Below, piece after piece: positions 41,739 to 50,411 of a stretch of 64,000 bases of DNA. Within the stretch, counting starts at the first letter, position 1. Each line of letters starts with the position of its first letter. The stretch lies in contig OY970300.1 in the NCBI GenBank assembly GCA_963716245.1, forward strand, positions 2,480,001 through 2,544,000, in the 5' to 3' direction. The notes beneath the pieces were generated by a model. It was given only the letters and a program-made list of their open reading frames with translations. It did not search any database and was not told the DNA's origin. The position numbers were made by a program, and so were the translations under genes. This DNA is from VRUE01 sp963716245 (GTDB taxonomy: Bacteria > Actinomycetota > Thermoleophilia > Solirubrobacterales > 70-9).

Positions 41739-42446
41739 ATGGAGCAGGCGACCGTCGCCGAGCAGGAGTACCTCGAGACGATGTTCTGGCTCGAGGAGGC
41801 CGGGCTGCCGATGACCGGCGCGAACATCGCCCGCGCGATGCAGCTCTCGCCGCCCACCGTCCACGAGATGGTCGGGCGCCTGGTCGACGATGGCTACGTC
41901 GAGCGCAACGCCGACAAGTCGCTCGGCTTCACCGACTCGGGGCGCGAGCACGCCAGCCACATCGTCCGCCGCCACCGGATGATCGAGCGCTTCCTCACCG
42001 ACGTGCTCGGCATCCCCTGGGACGAGGTCCACGAGGAGGCCGAGCGGATCGAGCACGCGATGTCGCCGGTCCTGGAGGAGCGGATGCGGGCGGCGATCGG
42101 CGACGCGACGACCTGCCCGCACGGCCACCCGATCGTCGAGGGCGCGCGCGAGACCGGCTCGCTGCTCGCCGACGTCGCGGTCGGCGCCGACGTCACGGTC
42201 CTCCGCTTCGAGAACGAGGCCGAGGAGCTGCTGCACTACCTCAAGGACGCCGGCCTGCACCCGGGCCTGGAGGGCAAGGTGGAGAGCTCAGGCGAGGAGG
42301 GAGTCACGATCGCCTCGCCCGACGGCTCGCACCACGTCTCGCGCAGCGTCGCCGAGACGGTCTCGGTCCGGGCCGACCCGGCGCCGCCGCCACGCGCGGC
42401 GATCCCCGAGCAGCTGGTGCTGTCGAGCGACCGCTACGGCCGCTAG
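41739..42446 (+). CDS. DtxR/MntR-family metal-dependent transcription regulator
   Basis: A protein of 235 residues. VAEQEYLETMFWLEEAGLPMTGANIARAMQLSPPTVHEMVGRL is spread over the winged helix (6-48). EHASHIVRRHRMIERFLTDVLGIPWDEVHEEAERIEHAMS (about 68-107) is the dimerisation/metal-binding domain with its His and Glu ligands, and TCPHGHPI follows. A C-terminal FeoA/SH3-like domain spans about 145-215. Family members bind Fe(II) or Mn(II) and repress uptake genes. No metal transporter is in the window, so its targets lie elsewhere. Its last four bases overlap the convergent aminotransferase gene. Confidence 0.9.
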   Translation: MEQATVAEQEYLETMFWLEEAGLPMTGANIARAMQLSPPTVHEMVGRLVDDGYVERNADKSLGFTDSGREHASHIVRRHRMIERFLTDVLGIPWDEVHEEAERIEHAMSPVLEERMRAAIGDATTCPHGHPIVEGARETGSLLADVAVGADVTVLRFENEAEELLHYLKDAGLHPGLEGKVESSGEEGVTIASPDGSHHVSRSVAETVSVRADPAPPPRAAIPEQLVLSSDRYGR

Positions 42447-43546
42447 GCCGGCGAGCCGGCGCGCACCCGCTCAAGCGCCCGCGCGATCCGCGCGACGCCC
42501 TCGGGGATGCGGTCCGGCGGGACGCTGGCGAAGGAGAGCCGGAGACTGTTCGTGCCGCCGTCGATCATGAAGTCCGGGCCGGCGACGAAGGCGACGCCCT
42601 CCCCCTTCGCCTCGGCGAGGAGCGCCGTCGTGTCGGTGCCCTCGGCTAGGTCGAGCCAGAGGAAGTAGCCGCCGGCGGGGACGACGAACTCGGCCTCGGG
42701 AATCTGGTCGTGCAGCGCGTCGACGAGCGCATCGCGGCGGTCGCGCAGCGCGCCGCGGACGAACTCGATGTTGCGGTCCAGGCCGCCGGAGCTGCACAGC
42801 TCCAAGACGACGGCCTCGGCCAGCATGTTCGGCGAGATGTAGGTCTCGTTGGCCCGCTTGGCCAGCTTGGCGATCTCCTCGCCCGGCCCGGCCAGGTAGC
42901 CGACCCGGACGCCGGGGCTGACCGTCTTCGAGAAGGAGGAGGCGTGGACGACACGGCCGGTCTTGTCGAGCGAGAGCATCGTCTCCAGCGCCTCGCCCTC
43001 GAACGGCAGCTCGCGGTAGGGGTCGTCCTCGAAGAGCCAGAAGGCGTGCTCCGCGGCCAGCTCGACGAGACGCACGCGCTTCTCCGCCGAGAGCGTGCAG
43101 CCGGCCGGGTTGTGGAAGTTGGGGATGACGTGGGCGAGCTTGACCGGCCCCTCGGCGAGCGCCGCCTCGACGGCGCCGACGTCGATGCCGTCGGCCTCCA
43201 GCGTCACCGGCACCAACTCCACCCCGAGCCGCTGCAACATCAGCAGCGTGCGGTCGTAGGTCGGCTGCTCGACGATCACCCGGTCGCCCGGCTCGAGCAG
43301 GTGCTCAAACAGCATCCAGCCGGCCTCCAGCGAGCCGTTGGCGATCATCACCTGCCCCGCGTCGAGCCCGCCGTGCCGCTCGGCGACCCACTGGCAGAGC
43401 CCGGGATGGCCGATCCCCGTCCCGTAGGAGAGCGCCTTCTGCCAGTCCTCCGAGAGCGCCGCCGCCGCCGCGTCGCGCACCGCGTCCTTCGGCAGGATGT
43501 CGGCGCTGGGCGCCCCCCTTGCGAACGAAATCGTGTCGGTCGCCAT
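42443..43546 (-). CDS. class I/II PLP-dependent aminotransferase, 2-aminoadipate transaminase/MocR-domain-like
   Basis: A protein of 367 residues without a DNA-binding domain. NGSLEAGWMLFEHLLEPGD binds cofactor phosphate, NFHNPAGCTLS holds the conserved Asn, FEDDPYREL the Asp that pairs with the pyridine nitrogen, SSFSKTVSPGVRVGYLAGP the Schiff-base lysine, and LRLSFA the carboxylate-binding Arg. This set is typical of LysN/AadA-like transaminases and the enzymatic half of MocR regulators. The amino-acid substrate cannot be assigned. It lies downstream of SucCD in gene order but on the same strand upstream of nothing else related. Confidence 0.87.
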   Translation of the reverse strand: MATDTISFARGAPSADILPKDAVRDAAAAALSEDWQKALSYGTGIGHPGLCQWVAERHGGLDAGQVMIANGSLEAGWMLFEHLLEPGDRVIVEQPTYDRTLLMLQRLGVELVPVTLEADGIDVGAVEAALAEGPVKLAHVIPNFHNPAGCTLSAEKRVRLVELAAEHAFWLFEDDPYRELPFEGEALETMLSLDKTGRVVHASSFSKTVSPGVRVGYLAGPGEEIAKLAKRANETYISPNMLAEAVVLELCSSGGLDRNIEFVRGALRDRRDALVDALHDQIPEAEFVVPAGGYFLWLDLAEGTDTTALLAEAKGEGVAFVAGPDFMIDGGTNSLRLSFASVPPDRIPEGVARIARALERVRAGSPA

Positions 43547-43577
43547 CGTCAGGCGAGCCTAGCAACGCTGCGGCTGC

Positions 43578-44450
43578 TCAGCCGCGCAGCGTCTCGACGG
43601 CGATGCGGGCGGTCTCGGTGGGGCTTTCGCCGACCCGGACGCCCTTTGCCTCCAGCGCCTCCTTCTTCGCCTGGGCGGTGCCCGAGGAGCCGGAGATGAT
43701 CGCGCCGGCGTGGCCCATCTGCTTGCCGGGCGGGGCGGTGAAGCCGGCGATGTAGGCGACGACGGGCTTGGAGATCTCGGCGGCGATGAACTCGGCGGCG
43801 CGCTCCTCGGCGTCGCCGCCGATCTCGCCGACCATCACGATCAGCTCGGTCTCCTCGTCGGCCTCGTAGAGCTTCAGGATGTCGATGAAGTCCGAGCCGA
43901 CGATCGGGTCGCCGCCGATGCCGACGATCGACGAGTTGCCCTCGCCGGCCTGCTTCAGCTCGTTGCCGATCTGGTAGGTCAGCGTGCCCGACTTGGAGAC
44001 GACGCCGATCTTGCCGGGGTCGAAGAACTGCGCGGGGATGATCCCGACGTTGGCCTTGCCGGGCGAGAGGACGCCGGGGCAGTTCGGTCCGATCAGCCGT
44101 ACGCCCGCCTCCTGCGCCTTCCAGTAGGTCTTCAGCATGTCGAGGACGGGGATCCCCTCGGTGATCGCGATCACCGTCTGCACGCCGGACTCGATCGCCT
44201 CGTCGATCGCGGGAGCGGCGAAGCGGGCAGGCACGAAGATCATCGAGGTGTTCGCGCCCCGCTGCTCGACCGCCTCGCGGATCGAGTCGAAGATCGGCAC
44301 GCCCTCGACATCCTGGCCGCCCTTGCCCGGCGTCACGCCGGCGACGAGGTCGGTCCCGTAGGCGCGATTGCGCAGCCCGTGAAAGGAGCCCTCGCGGCCG
44401 GTCAGCCCGGAGACGACGAGCTTGGTCTCGTTGCCGACGACGATGCTCAC
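43578..44450 (-). CDS. sucD: succinate-CoA ligase alpha subunit
   Basis: A protein of 290 residues with a GTG start at 44448-44450, overlapping the sucC stop (GTGA); a much longer in-frame reading through sucC is rejected. VVSGLTGREGSFHGLRNRAYGT is the CoA-binding Rossmann start, GPNCPGVLSPGKANVGIIP and SKSGTLTYQIGNEL are family signatures, and QMGHAGAIISGSSGTA holds the phospho-histidine. With SucC it makes ATP or GTP from succinyl-CoA in the citric acid cycle. The translation coupling with sucC is the usual arrangement. Confidence 0.96.
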   Translation of the reverse strand: MSIVVGNETKLVVSGLTGREGSFHGLRNRAYGTDLVAGVTPGKGGQDVEGVPIFDSIREAVEQRGANTSMIFVPARFAAPAIDEAIESGVQTVIAITEGIPVLDMLKTYWKAQEAGVRLIGPNCPGVLSPGKANVGIIPAQFFDPGKIGVVSKSGTLTYQIGNELKQAGEGNSSIVGIGGDPIVGSDFIDILKLYEADEETELIVMVGEIGGDAEERAAEFIAAEISKPVVAYIAGFTAPPGKQMGHAGAIISGSSGTAQAKKEALEAKGVRVGESPTETARIAVETLRG

Positions 44451-45610
44451 GAGGCGCCTCCGGCGAGCTCGACGACGCGGCGGGCCGCATCGAGCATCGT
44501 CTTCTCCTGGTGCAGGTCGGGCAGATCCGCCTCGGCGAGGATCTTCAGCCCCTCCTCTGAGTTCGTCCCGTCGAGGCGGACGACCAGCGGCACGCCGAGG
44601 TCGATCTGCCCGGAGGCGGCGACGATCCCCTTGGCGATCTCGTCGCAGCGGGTGATCCCGCCGAAGATGTTGAACAGGATCGCGCTGACCTTCTCGTCGG
44701 ACTTGATCACTTCCAGCGCGTCGACGATCGCCTCGGCTTTCGAGCCGCCGCCGGCGTCGAGGAAGTTGGCCGGGGCGCCGCCCGCCTGGGCGACGACGTC
44801 GAGGGTGGACATGCAGAGGCCGGCGCCGTTGGCGAGGATGCCTACGTTGCCGTCGAGCTTGACGTAGGTGAGCCCCTTCTCCTTCGCCATCTGCTCCTGG
44901 GGGTCGTCGACGGTGTCGGCGATCTCGGCCAGCTCCTCGTGGCGGAAGAGGGCGTTGCCGTCGATCGTCACCTTCGAGTCGAGCGCGACCACGTTGCGCT
45001 CGGCGGTGACGATCAGCGGGTTGACCTCGATCAGCGTCGCGTCCTCCTCGCGCGCCACCTCGGCCAGCTTGACCAGCACCTCGGCGGCCCCGTCGAGGGC
45101 GTCCTCGGCGAGGCCGGCGTCGGCGACGATCGAGCGCGCCGCGGCGGCGTCGAACTCGCGGGTCGGGTCGATGTGGCGCTTGACCAGCGCGTCGGGGTCC
45201 TCGGCGGCGACCGCCTCGATGTCCATGCCGCCCTTGGCGGAGACCATCGCCAGCAGCTTCTTCTCGCCGCGGTCGAGGATCACCGAGGCGTAGTACTCCT
45301 CGGCGATGTCCGAGCCGCCCTCGATCCAGACCTGGTCGACCCGGAACGGGCCCTCGCCGTGCGGACCGACGATGTCCATGCCGAGGATCGCGTCGGCGTA
45401 CTCGCGCGCCTGCTCGGCGTCCTGGGCGATCTTGATCCCGCCCGCCTTGCCGCGTCCGCCGATCAGCACCTGGGCCTTGACCGCGCATGGGTAGCCGATC
45501 CGCTCCGCCGCCGCGACGGCCTCCTCGACGGTCGAGGCGACCTCGCCGCTCGGCACGGCGATGCCGTGCGCGGCGAACAGCTGCTTGCCCTGATACTCGA
45601 GGAGGTCCAT
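44447..45610 (-). CDS. sucC: succinate-CoA ligase beta subunit
   Basis: A protein of 387 residues. MDLLEYQGKQLFAAHGIAVPSGEVA is the canonical start, VLIGGRGKAGGIKIA the ATP-grasp glycine loop, EVNPLIV the metal-binding Glu-Asn pair, and GNVGILANGAGLCMSTLD, NFLDAGGGS and FNIFGGITRCDEIAKGI the C-terminal signature motifs. It binds nucleotide and succinate and works as a complex with SucD encoded directly downstream. Nucleotide preference (ADP or GDP) is not evident. The divergent HAD gene starts 92 bases away. Confidence 0.96.
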   Translation of the reverse strand: MDLLEYQGKQLFAAHGIAVPSGEVASTVEEAVAAAERIGYPCAVKAQVLIGGRGKAGGIKIAQDAEQAREYADAILGMDIVGPHGEGPFRVDQVWIEGGSDIAEEYYASVILDRGEKKLLAMVSAKGGMDIEAVAAEDPDALVKRHIDPTREFDAAAARSIVADAGLAEDALDGAAEVLVKLAEVAREEDATLIEVNPLIVTAERNVVALDSKVTIDGNALFRHEELAEIADTVDDPQEQMAKEKGLTYVKLDGNVGILANGAGLCMSTLDVVAQAGGAPANFLDAGGGSKAEAIVDALEVIKSDEKVSAILFNIFGGITRCDEIAKGIVAASGQIDLGVPLVVRLDGTNSEEGLKILAEADLPDLHQEKTMLDAARRVVELAGGAS

Positions 45611-45702
45611 CGTGCGTGCGCCCTGCGGCGCGGCGGCAGCCTACCCGAGATCGCAAGCGCGGCGCCCCGCGGCGGCCCCGTGACATAAGATGCCGCGCCG
45701 CG

Positions 45703-46386
45703 ATGCCACTCCCCGCTCTCAAAACCATCAAATGGGTGACCACCGACTGCTACGGCACCCTGATCGACTGGGAGAAGGGCATCCTCGAGGCGTGCCGGAA
45801 AGAGGCCGAGAAGGACGGCTTCAGCTTCGACGAGGGGCCCTTCCTGGCGCGCTTCTTCGAAGTCCAGGCCGAAATCATGGCCGGCTCCTACGAACTGTAC
45901 GCGGAGGTGCTGCGCCGCACGATCGTCAAGGTCGCCCGCGAGGTCGGCTGGGAGATCGAGCCCTCGCGCGCCCAGTTCCTGCCCGACAGCGTCGCCTACT
46001 GGCTGCCGTTCCGCGAGGCCAACGCGGCGATGGACCGGCTCGGCAAACGCTACGAGGTCGGGATCGTCTCCAACATCGACGACAAACTGCTCGGCATCTC
46101 GCGCCGGCACCTGCGGACCGAACTGGACCTCGTCGTCACCGCCCAGCAAGTGCGCAGCTACAAGCCCGACCCGGTGCACTTCAAAGAGTGCGCACGGCGG
46201 ATCGGCGGCAAGAAAGGCTGGGTGCACATCGCATCCAACTACACGACCGACATCGCGCCGCTGCTGAAGATGAACGTGCCGGTGATCTGGGTCAACCGCC
46301 ACAGCGAGAAGCTCGAGGGCCGCAAAGCCCCCGCCGCGACGGTGAAGAACTTCCGCGACGCGGCGAAAAAGCTCGGCGCGTCCTGA
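45703..46386 (+). CDS. HAD superfamily hydrolase, haloacid dehalogenase/epoxide hydrolase-like
   Basis: A protein of 227 residues from the ATG at 45703; upstream in-frame codons antisense sucC. WVTTDCYGTLIDWEKGILEA (11-30) carries motif I in the D-x-Y-G-T form typical of 2-haloacid dehalogenases, IVSNIDDKLLGISRRHL motif II, YKPDPVHFKEC motif III and HIASNYTTDIAPLLKMNVPVIWVNR motif IV. In motif IV the usual acidic pair appears as NYTTD. A helical cap lies at about 35-110. Dehalogenase or phosphatase activity both fit. Confidence 0.83.
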   Translation: MPLPALKTIKWVTTDCYGTLIDWEKGILEACRKEAEKDGFSFDEGPFLARFFEVQAEIMAGSYELYAEVLRRTIVKVAREVGWEIEPSRAQFLPDSVAYWLPFREANAAMDRLGKRYEVGIVSNIDDKLLGISRRHLRTELDLVVTAQQVRSYKPDPVHFKECARRIGGKKGWVHIASNYTTDIAPLLKMNVPVIWVNRHSEKLEGRKAPAATVKNFRDAAKKLGAS

Positions 46387-46489
46387 GCCCGGCGACCGCC
46401 CGGCCGACGCGTCCTCGCCGTTTTCTACGTTTTCGCAACTTAGTCGGCAGGCACGGGTTCGTTCCGTAGGCCGCCCGGCTGCACGCCCG

Positions 46490-48328
46490 ATGCATCGACC
46501 AAGCGAAATCCGCACGCCTTCACGCAGCCGACTGCCGGTCGCGGCCGGGCTGCTCGCGCTGCTCTGCGGGCTGGCGTTCGCGATCGCAACCGCTCGAAGC
46601 GCCGAGGCAGAGATCCCGCCGCCCTACACCGAAGGCGCGCCGCCCAACTTCGTCGTCGTCCAGACCGACGACCAGACGATCGACAGCCTCTACGCGACCT
46701 TCCAGACCTTCCCCGGCGCGGGCGAGACGCGGGCGATGCCGAACACGCTCGACCTGATCGGCAAAAAGGGCATGACGTTCAACCGCTACTACGTCCCCTA
46801 CCCCCTCTGCTGCCCCTCGCGGGTCAGCCTGCTGACCGGCCGCTACGCCCACAACCACGGCGTCAAGGGCAACATCCAGCCGAACGGCGGCTTCACCGGC
46901 TTCAGCTTCCGCGGCGCGATGCAGCACAACCTGGCCATGTGGCTGTCCGCCGCGGGCTACCGCACGATCCACGTCGGCAAGATGCTCAACGGCTACGGCG
47001 ACGAGCCCTACGACAACGGCCTCACCGTCCCGCCCGGCTGGAACTCCTGGTACGGGATCCCGAAGTCCGACACGCACCACTACTACTACGGCTACAGCCT
47101 CAACGCCAACGGGGAGATCGTCGGCCCGTTCGGCGACTCGGGCAGCTGGGAAACGCGTGAATACGGGGTGCGCGACGAATTCGGCTGCCCCTTCGCGCCG
47201 GGCGAAAACCCCTGCTATTACCTGACCGACGGCCTGACCAACCTGGCCACCGCGGAGATCCTGGCGACGCCGGCCGAACAGCCCTTCTTCCTGCAGCTGG
47301 ACTACACCGCGCCGCACGGCGACTTCCGCAAGCCGGCCGGGCCCGAGCCCGCGCCCCGCCACTACGACTGGTTCAGGGGGGCGCGACTGCCGCACGACCG
47401 CTCGGAAGGGTTCGACGAGGGGACCGTGACCGACAAGCCGCACTTCATCCGCGAAGCGGAGCACCTGACGCCGATCGAGAAGCGCACCTACCGGATCTAC
47501 TACGAGAAGCAACTCGAGTCGCTGCGCGCGGTCGACGACGGGATCAAGCAGATCGTCGACATGCTCGGGTACACGCACCGGCTGCGCAACACCTACATCC
47601 TCTTCGTCTCCGACAACGGCTTCTTCTTCGGCGAGCACCGGCTGCTCGGCGGCAAGTTCCTCGCCTACGAGCCGGCCACGCACGTGCCCTTCCTGATCCG
47701 CGGGCCGCGGATCAAGCAGGGCAGCGCGACGGGAGAGCTGGTCGCCAACGTCGACATCGCGCCGACGATCCTCGAGCTGGCCGGGGTCGAAGCGGACAAG
47801 AGCATCGACGGCCGCTCGCTCGTCCCCTTCCTGGAAGACGAGGAACTGCGCAGCCGCCGGCCGATCCTGTTCGAGTCCTTCGTCGAGACCAGCGACGTCG
47901 AAGCCCAGGGGGCGGTCTCCGGGGCGCCGGCGGCGAGCACTGGGACGACCGCCTCGGCGAGCGGCGCGAAGGCGACCGCCTCGCTGCTGGCACCGCCGAA
48001 GGACTACGCCGGCATTCGCCTCGGGCCGTACAAGTACATCGCCTGGCCGACCGGCGAGAAGGAGCTCTACAACATCAACCGCGACCCCTACGAGCTCAAC
48101 TCGCTCCACAAGGTCCCCAACTTCTTCCCGATCCGCAACTTCCTGCACCGCCAGATGAAGCGGCTGATCGACTGCGTCGGCCGCGTCTGCCAGGAAGTCA
48201 CGCCGAAACTGCCGCTGACCCGGATCGAGTTCCAGCGGCTGCAGGCGCAGAAGCAACGCGAACTGCGCGAACGCGAACGGCAGCGCGAACAGGAACGGCG
48301 CGAACGCGAACGGGCGCGGCAGCGGTAG
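46490..48328 (+). CDS. exported formylglycine-dependent sulfatase with charged C-terminal helix
   Basis: A protein of 612 residues. The signal peptide is LPVAAGLLALLCGLAFAIA. VVVQTDDQTIDSLY (D60, D61) binds calcium; YPLCCPSRVSLLTGRYAHN contains CxPSR with C107 as the residue converted to formylglycine, and TGRYAHNHG completes the signature; VSDNGFFFGEH supplies the second metal pair. The final 35 residues are almost only Arg, Glu and Gln (RERERQREQERRERERARQR), predicting a long single alpha-helix. The enzyme should remove sulfate from an external ester. It ends 10 bases before the conserved-core inverted repeat at 48339. Confidence 0.9.
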   Translation: MHRPSEIRTPSRSRLPVAAGLLALLCGLAFAIATARSAEAEIPPPYTEGAPPNFVVVQTDDQTIDSLYATFQTFPGAGETRAMPNTLDLIGKKGMTFNRYYVPYPLCCPSRVSLLTGRYAHNHGVKGNIQPNGGFTGFSFRGAMQHNLAMWLSAAGYRTIHVGKMLNGYGDEPYDNGLTVPPGWNSWYGIPKSDTHHYYYGYSLNANGEIVGPFGDSGSWETREYGVRDEFGCPFAPGENPCYYLTDGLTNLATAEILATPAEQPFFLQLDYTAPHGDFRKPAGPEPAPRHYDWFRGARLPHDRSEGFDEGTVTDKPHFIREAEHLTPIEKRTYRIYYEKQLESLRAVDDGIKQIVDMLGYTHRLRNTYILFVSDNGFFFGEHRLLGGKFLAYEPATHVPFLIRGPRIKQGSATGELVANVDIAPTILELAGVEADKSIDGRSLVPFLEDEELRSRRPILFESFVETSDVEAQGAVSGAPAASTGTTASASGAKATASLLAPPKDYAGIRLGPYKYIAWPTGEKELYNINRDPYELNSLHKVPNFFPIRNFLHRQMKRLIDCVGRVCQEVTPKLPLTRIEFQRLQAQKQRELRERERQREQERRERERARQR

Positions 48329-48338
48329 GTCTGCCATG

Positions 48339-48470
48339 AGAGGGAACCGGCAGTCCCTCTCCTACGCCTAACACCCGCCTGGCGGCGGGTGTGATGAGGT
48401 GCCGCTTCGCGGCTGGAGTCACTCCGCGGTGCCGGGGGGAGGCTAGGGAGAGGGACTGCCGGTTCCCTCT
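48339..48470 (+). repeat. compound inverted repeat: locus-specific 23-bp stem around a conserved 85-base core (copy 1)
   Basis: The outer arms 48339-48361 and 48448-48470 are exact reverse complements over 23 bp (outer end AGAGGGAACCGGCAG...). The core 48363-48447 contains a perfect 9-bp hairpin, ACACCCGCC/GGCGGGTGT (48371-48379 with 48384-48392), then GCCGC-TTC-GCGGC (48401-48413) and GGAG-TCA-CTCC (48415-48425). The core ends CCTACGCCT and AGGCTAGG can pair through one bulge, extending the stem inward. About 76 of 85 core positions match the reverse complement of 51369-51452, whereas the arms differ. It lies between the convergent sulfatase and carboxylase genes. Confidence 0.85.
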
Positions 48471-48478
48471 GCGGAGAG

Positions 48479-50239
48479 CTACTCGATTACCGCGAGGATG
48501 TCGCCTGAGGAGACGGCGGCGCCTTCTGCGACGTTCAGCGTGGTGACTTTCCCGGACCTATGGGCGGCGATCTCGTTCTCCATCTTCATCGCCTCGATCA
48601 CGCAGATCAGGTCTCCCTCGGAGACCTCGGCGCCCTGCTCTACGGCGACCTTGAGGACGGTGCCCTGGAGCGGGGACGGGAGCGACTCGCTGGAGGCGCT
48701 GGCGCCGCCGCCGGACTTGCGCTCGCGCTTCGGCGCCTTGCGGCCACCCGCGGCTGGCGCGGCGGCGGCGTTGCCGCCCGCCTCCCCGATCACCTTGACG
48801 TCGAACAGCTTGCCGGAGACCTCGACCTTGTAGTCGCGGGCGACCGCCTCGCCGCCCTCCTCGGCGGCGGGCTCAGGTGCTTCCGCGGGCGCCGTTGTCT
48901 TCAGCCACTCCTTGTCCTCCATCAGGTCGCGGCACGTCTCGCCGTTGCGCCACTGCTCGGTCGCGAGGATCGCCTTGTGGAAGGGGATCAGCGTGGTCAG
49001 ACCGCCGACCTCGTACTCCTCCAGCGCGCGCAGCATGCGGCGCGTCGCGTGTTCGCGGTCGACGTCCCAGACGATCAGCTTGGCCACCATCGGGTCGTAC
49101 ATCGGCGTCACCTCGCCGCCCGCCTCGACGCCCGAGTCGACGCGGACGCCGGGCCCGGCGGGCTCGCGGTAGGTGGTGATCGCCCCGGGTGCCGGAGCGA
49201 AGTTCTTGTGGGCGGCCTCGGCGTTGATCCGGCACTCGATCGCGTGCCCGCGCAGCTCGACCTCGTCCTGGGCGACCGAGAGCGCCTCCCCGGCCGCGAC
49301 GAGGACCTGCTCGCGGACGATGTCGATCCCGGTGACCATCTCGGTCACGCAGTGCTCGACCTGGACGCGGGTGTTCATCTCGAGGAAGAAGTACTCGTCG
49401 CCGACCTGCATCCCCTCGACCGTCCCGGCGCCGCGGTAGCCGACGGCGGCGGCGGCATCCGTGGCGATCTTGCCGATCCGCTCGCGCATCTCGGCGTCCA
49501 CCTGGGGACCGGGCGCCTCCTCGATCACCTTCTGGTGGCGGCGCTGGAGCGAGCAGTCGCGCTCGCCGAGGTGGATCACGTTGCCCTGCGAGTCGGCGAG
49601 CACCTGCACCTCGACGTGGCGCGGGTCTTCGAGGTAGCGCTCGACGTAGACGCGCGCGTCGGAGAAGAACTTCTCCCCTTCGCGGGCCGCGCCCTCGAAG
49701 GCCTCCTCCAGGTCGTCGGGCGTCATCGCGACGCGGAAGCCCTTGCCGCCGCCGCCGCCGGCCGCCTTGCAGGCGACCGGGTAGCCCGCCTCGTCGGCCT
49801 GCTTGCGCGCGGCGTCGAGGTCGACCGCCGGCTCGGTCGCGCCGGGGACGATCGGCACGCCGGCCTCGGCCATGATCTCGCGCGCCCGCGTCTTCGAGCC
49901 CATCGCTTCGATCGCCTCCGGCGGCGGGCCGATGAAGACAATCCCGGCCTCCGCGCAGGCGCGGGCGAAGTCGGCGTTCTCGGCGAGGAAGCCGTAGCCG
50001 GGATGGATCGCCTCGGCGCCCGCCTCCTTGGCGGTGTCGATGATCTTGAGGATGTTCAGATAGCTCTCGGCCGGCACCGCGGGGCCGATCAGGAACGCCT
50101 CGTCGGCCTCCCGCACGTGCGGCGCGTCGCGGTCGATCTCGGAGTAGACGGCGACCGAGCCGATCCCCATCTCCTTCAGCGTCCGGGCGACCCGGATCGC
50201 GATCTCGCCGCGGTTGGCTATCAGCACCTTCTCGAACAC
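48479..50239 (-). CDS. acyl-CoA carboxylase biotin carboxylase/BCCP fusion (alpha subunit)
   Basis: A protein of 586 residues. FEKVLIANRGEIAIRVARTLKE starts the biotin carboxylase domain; KAAGGGGGKGFRVA is the ATP-grasp glycine loop; RDCSLQRRHQKVIEEAPGP and FFLEMNTRVQVEHCVTEMVTGIDIV the catalytic part. After a Pro/Ala-rich linker the biotinyl domain has VIEAMKMENEI with the biotinylated K552. Alpha subunits of this layout serve acetyl-, propionyl- or longer acyl-CoA carboxylases together with a carboxyltransferase beta subunit, which is not encoded in this window. A 67-residue protein encoded at 57622 could be an accessory subunit. Confidence 0.93.
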   Translation of the reverse strand: MFEKVLIANRGEIAIRVARTLKEMGIGSVAVYSEIDRDAPHVREADEAFLIGPAVPAESYLNILKIIDTAKEAGAEAIHPGYGFLAENADFARACAEAGIVFIGPPPEAIEAMGSKTRAREIMAEAGVPIVPGATEPAVDLDAARKQADEAGYPVACKAAGGGGGKGFRVAMTPDDLEEAFEGAAREGEKFFSDARVYVERYLEDPRHVEVQVLADSQGNVIHLGERDCSLQRRHQKVIEEAPGPQVDAEMRERIGKIATDAAAAVGYRGAGTVEGMQVGDEYFFLEMNTRVQVEHCVTEMVTGIDIVREQVLVAAGEALSVAQDEVELRGHAIECRINAEAAHKNFAPAPGAITTYREPAGPGVRVDSGVEAGGEVTPMYDPMVAKLIVWDVDREHATRRMLRALEEYEVGGLTTLIPFHKAILATEQWRNGETCRDLMEDKEWLKTTAPAEAPEPAAEEGGEAVARDYKVEVSGKLFDVKVIGEAGGNAAAAPAAGGRKAPKRERKSGGGASASSESLPSPLQGTVLKVAVEQGAEVSEGDLICVIEAMKMENEIAAHRSGKVTTLNVAEGAAVSSGDILAVIE

Positions 50240-50267
50240 GGCGGCGCAGTCTATTCAGGCGGGAGGC

Positions 50268-50351
50268 GGGGCGACGGAGATGCCCTCGCCCGGACTCGCG
50301 GGCTTCGCCCGCTCTGAGTATCCGCCCGTTCGAGGGCATCCCCGTCGCCCC
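50268..50351. repeat. compound inverted repeat in the divergent gap before the PHP gene
   Basis: The arms 50268-50288 and 50331-50351 are reverse complements at 20 of 21 positions (GGGGCGACGG...GATGCCCTCG; the mismatch is at 50278). Inside lies a second hairpin, GCGGGC-TTC-GCCCGC, flanked by pairing ACTC/GAGT. The core differs from that at 48363 and 51369 except for the GC-clamped TTC loop. The gap separates divergent genes, so this is not a terminator of either; a structured 5' leader or a repeat-family member are possibilities. Confidence 0.6.
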
Positions 50352-50411
50352 ATCTTCAGACGTTTGGACCGCACCGCCGTAGTGCTCGCCGGCAGCTAGG
50401 GTGCCGCTTCG

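Noticed and set aside
43578..45743. A single 721-codon reading joining sucC and sucD frames
   Set aside because: The upstream part is out of frame with the genuine SucC; SucD has its own GTG start with a GTGA overlap.
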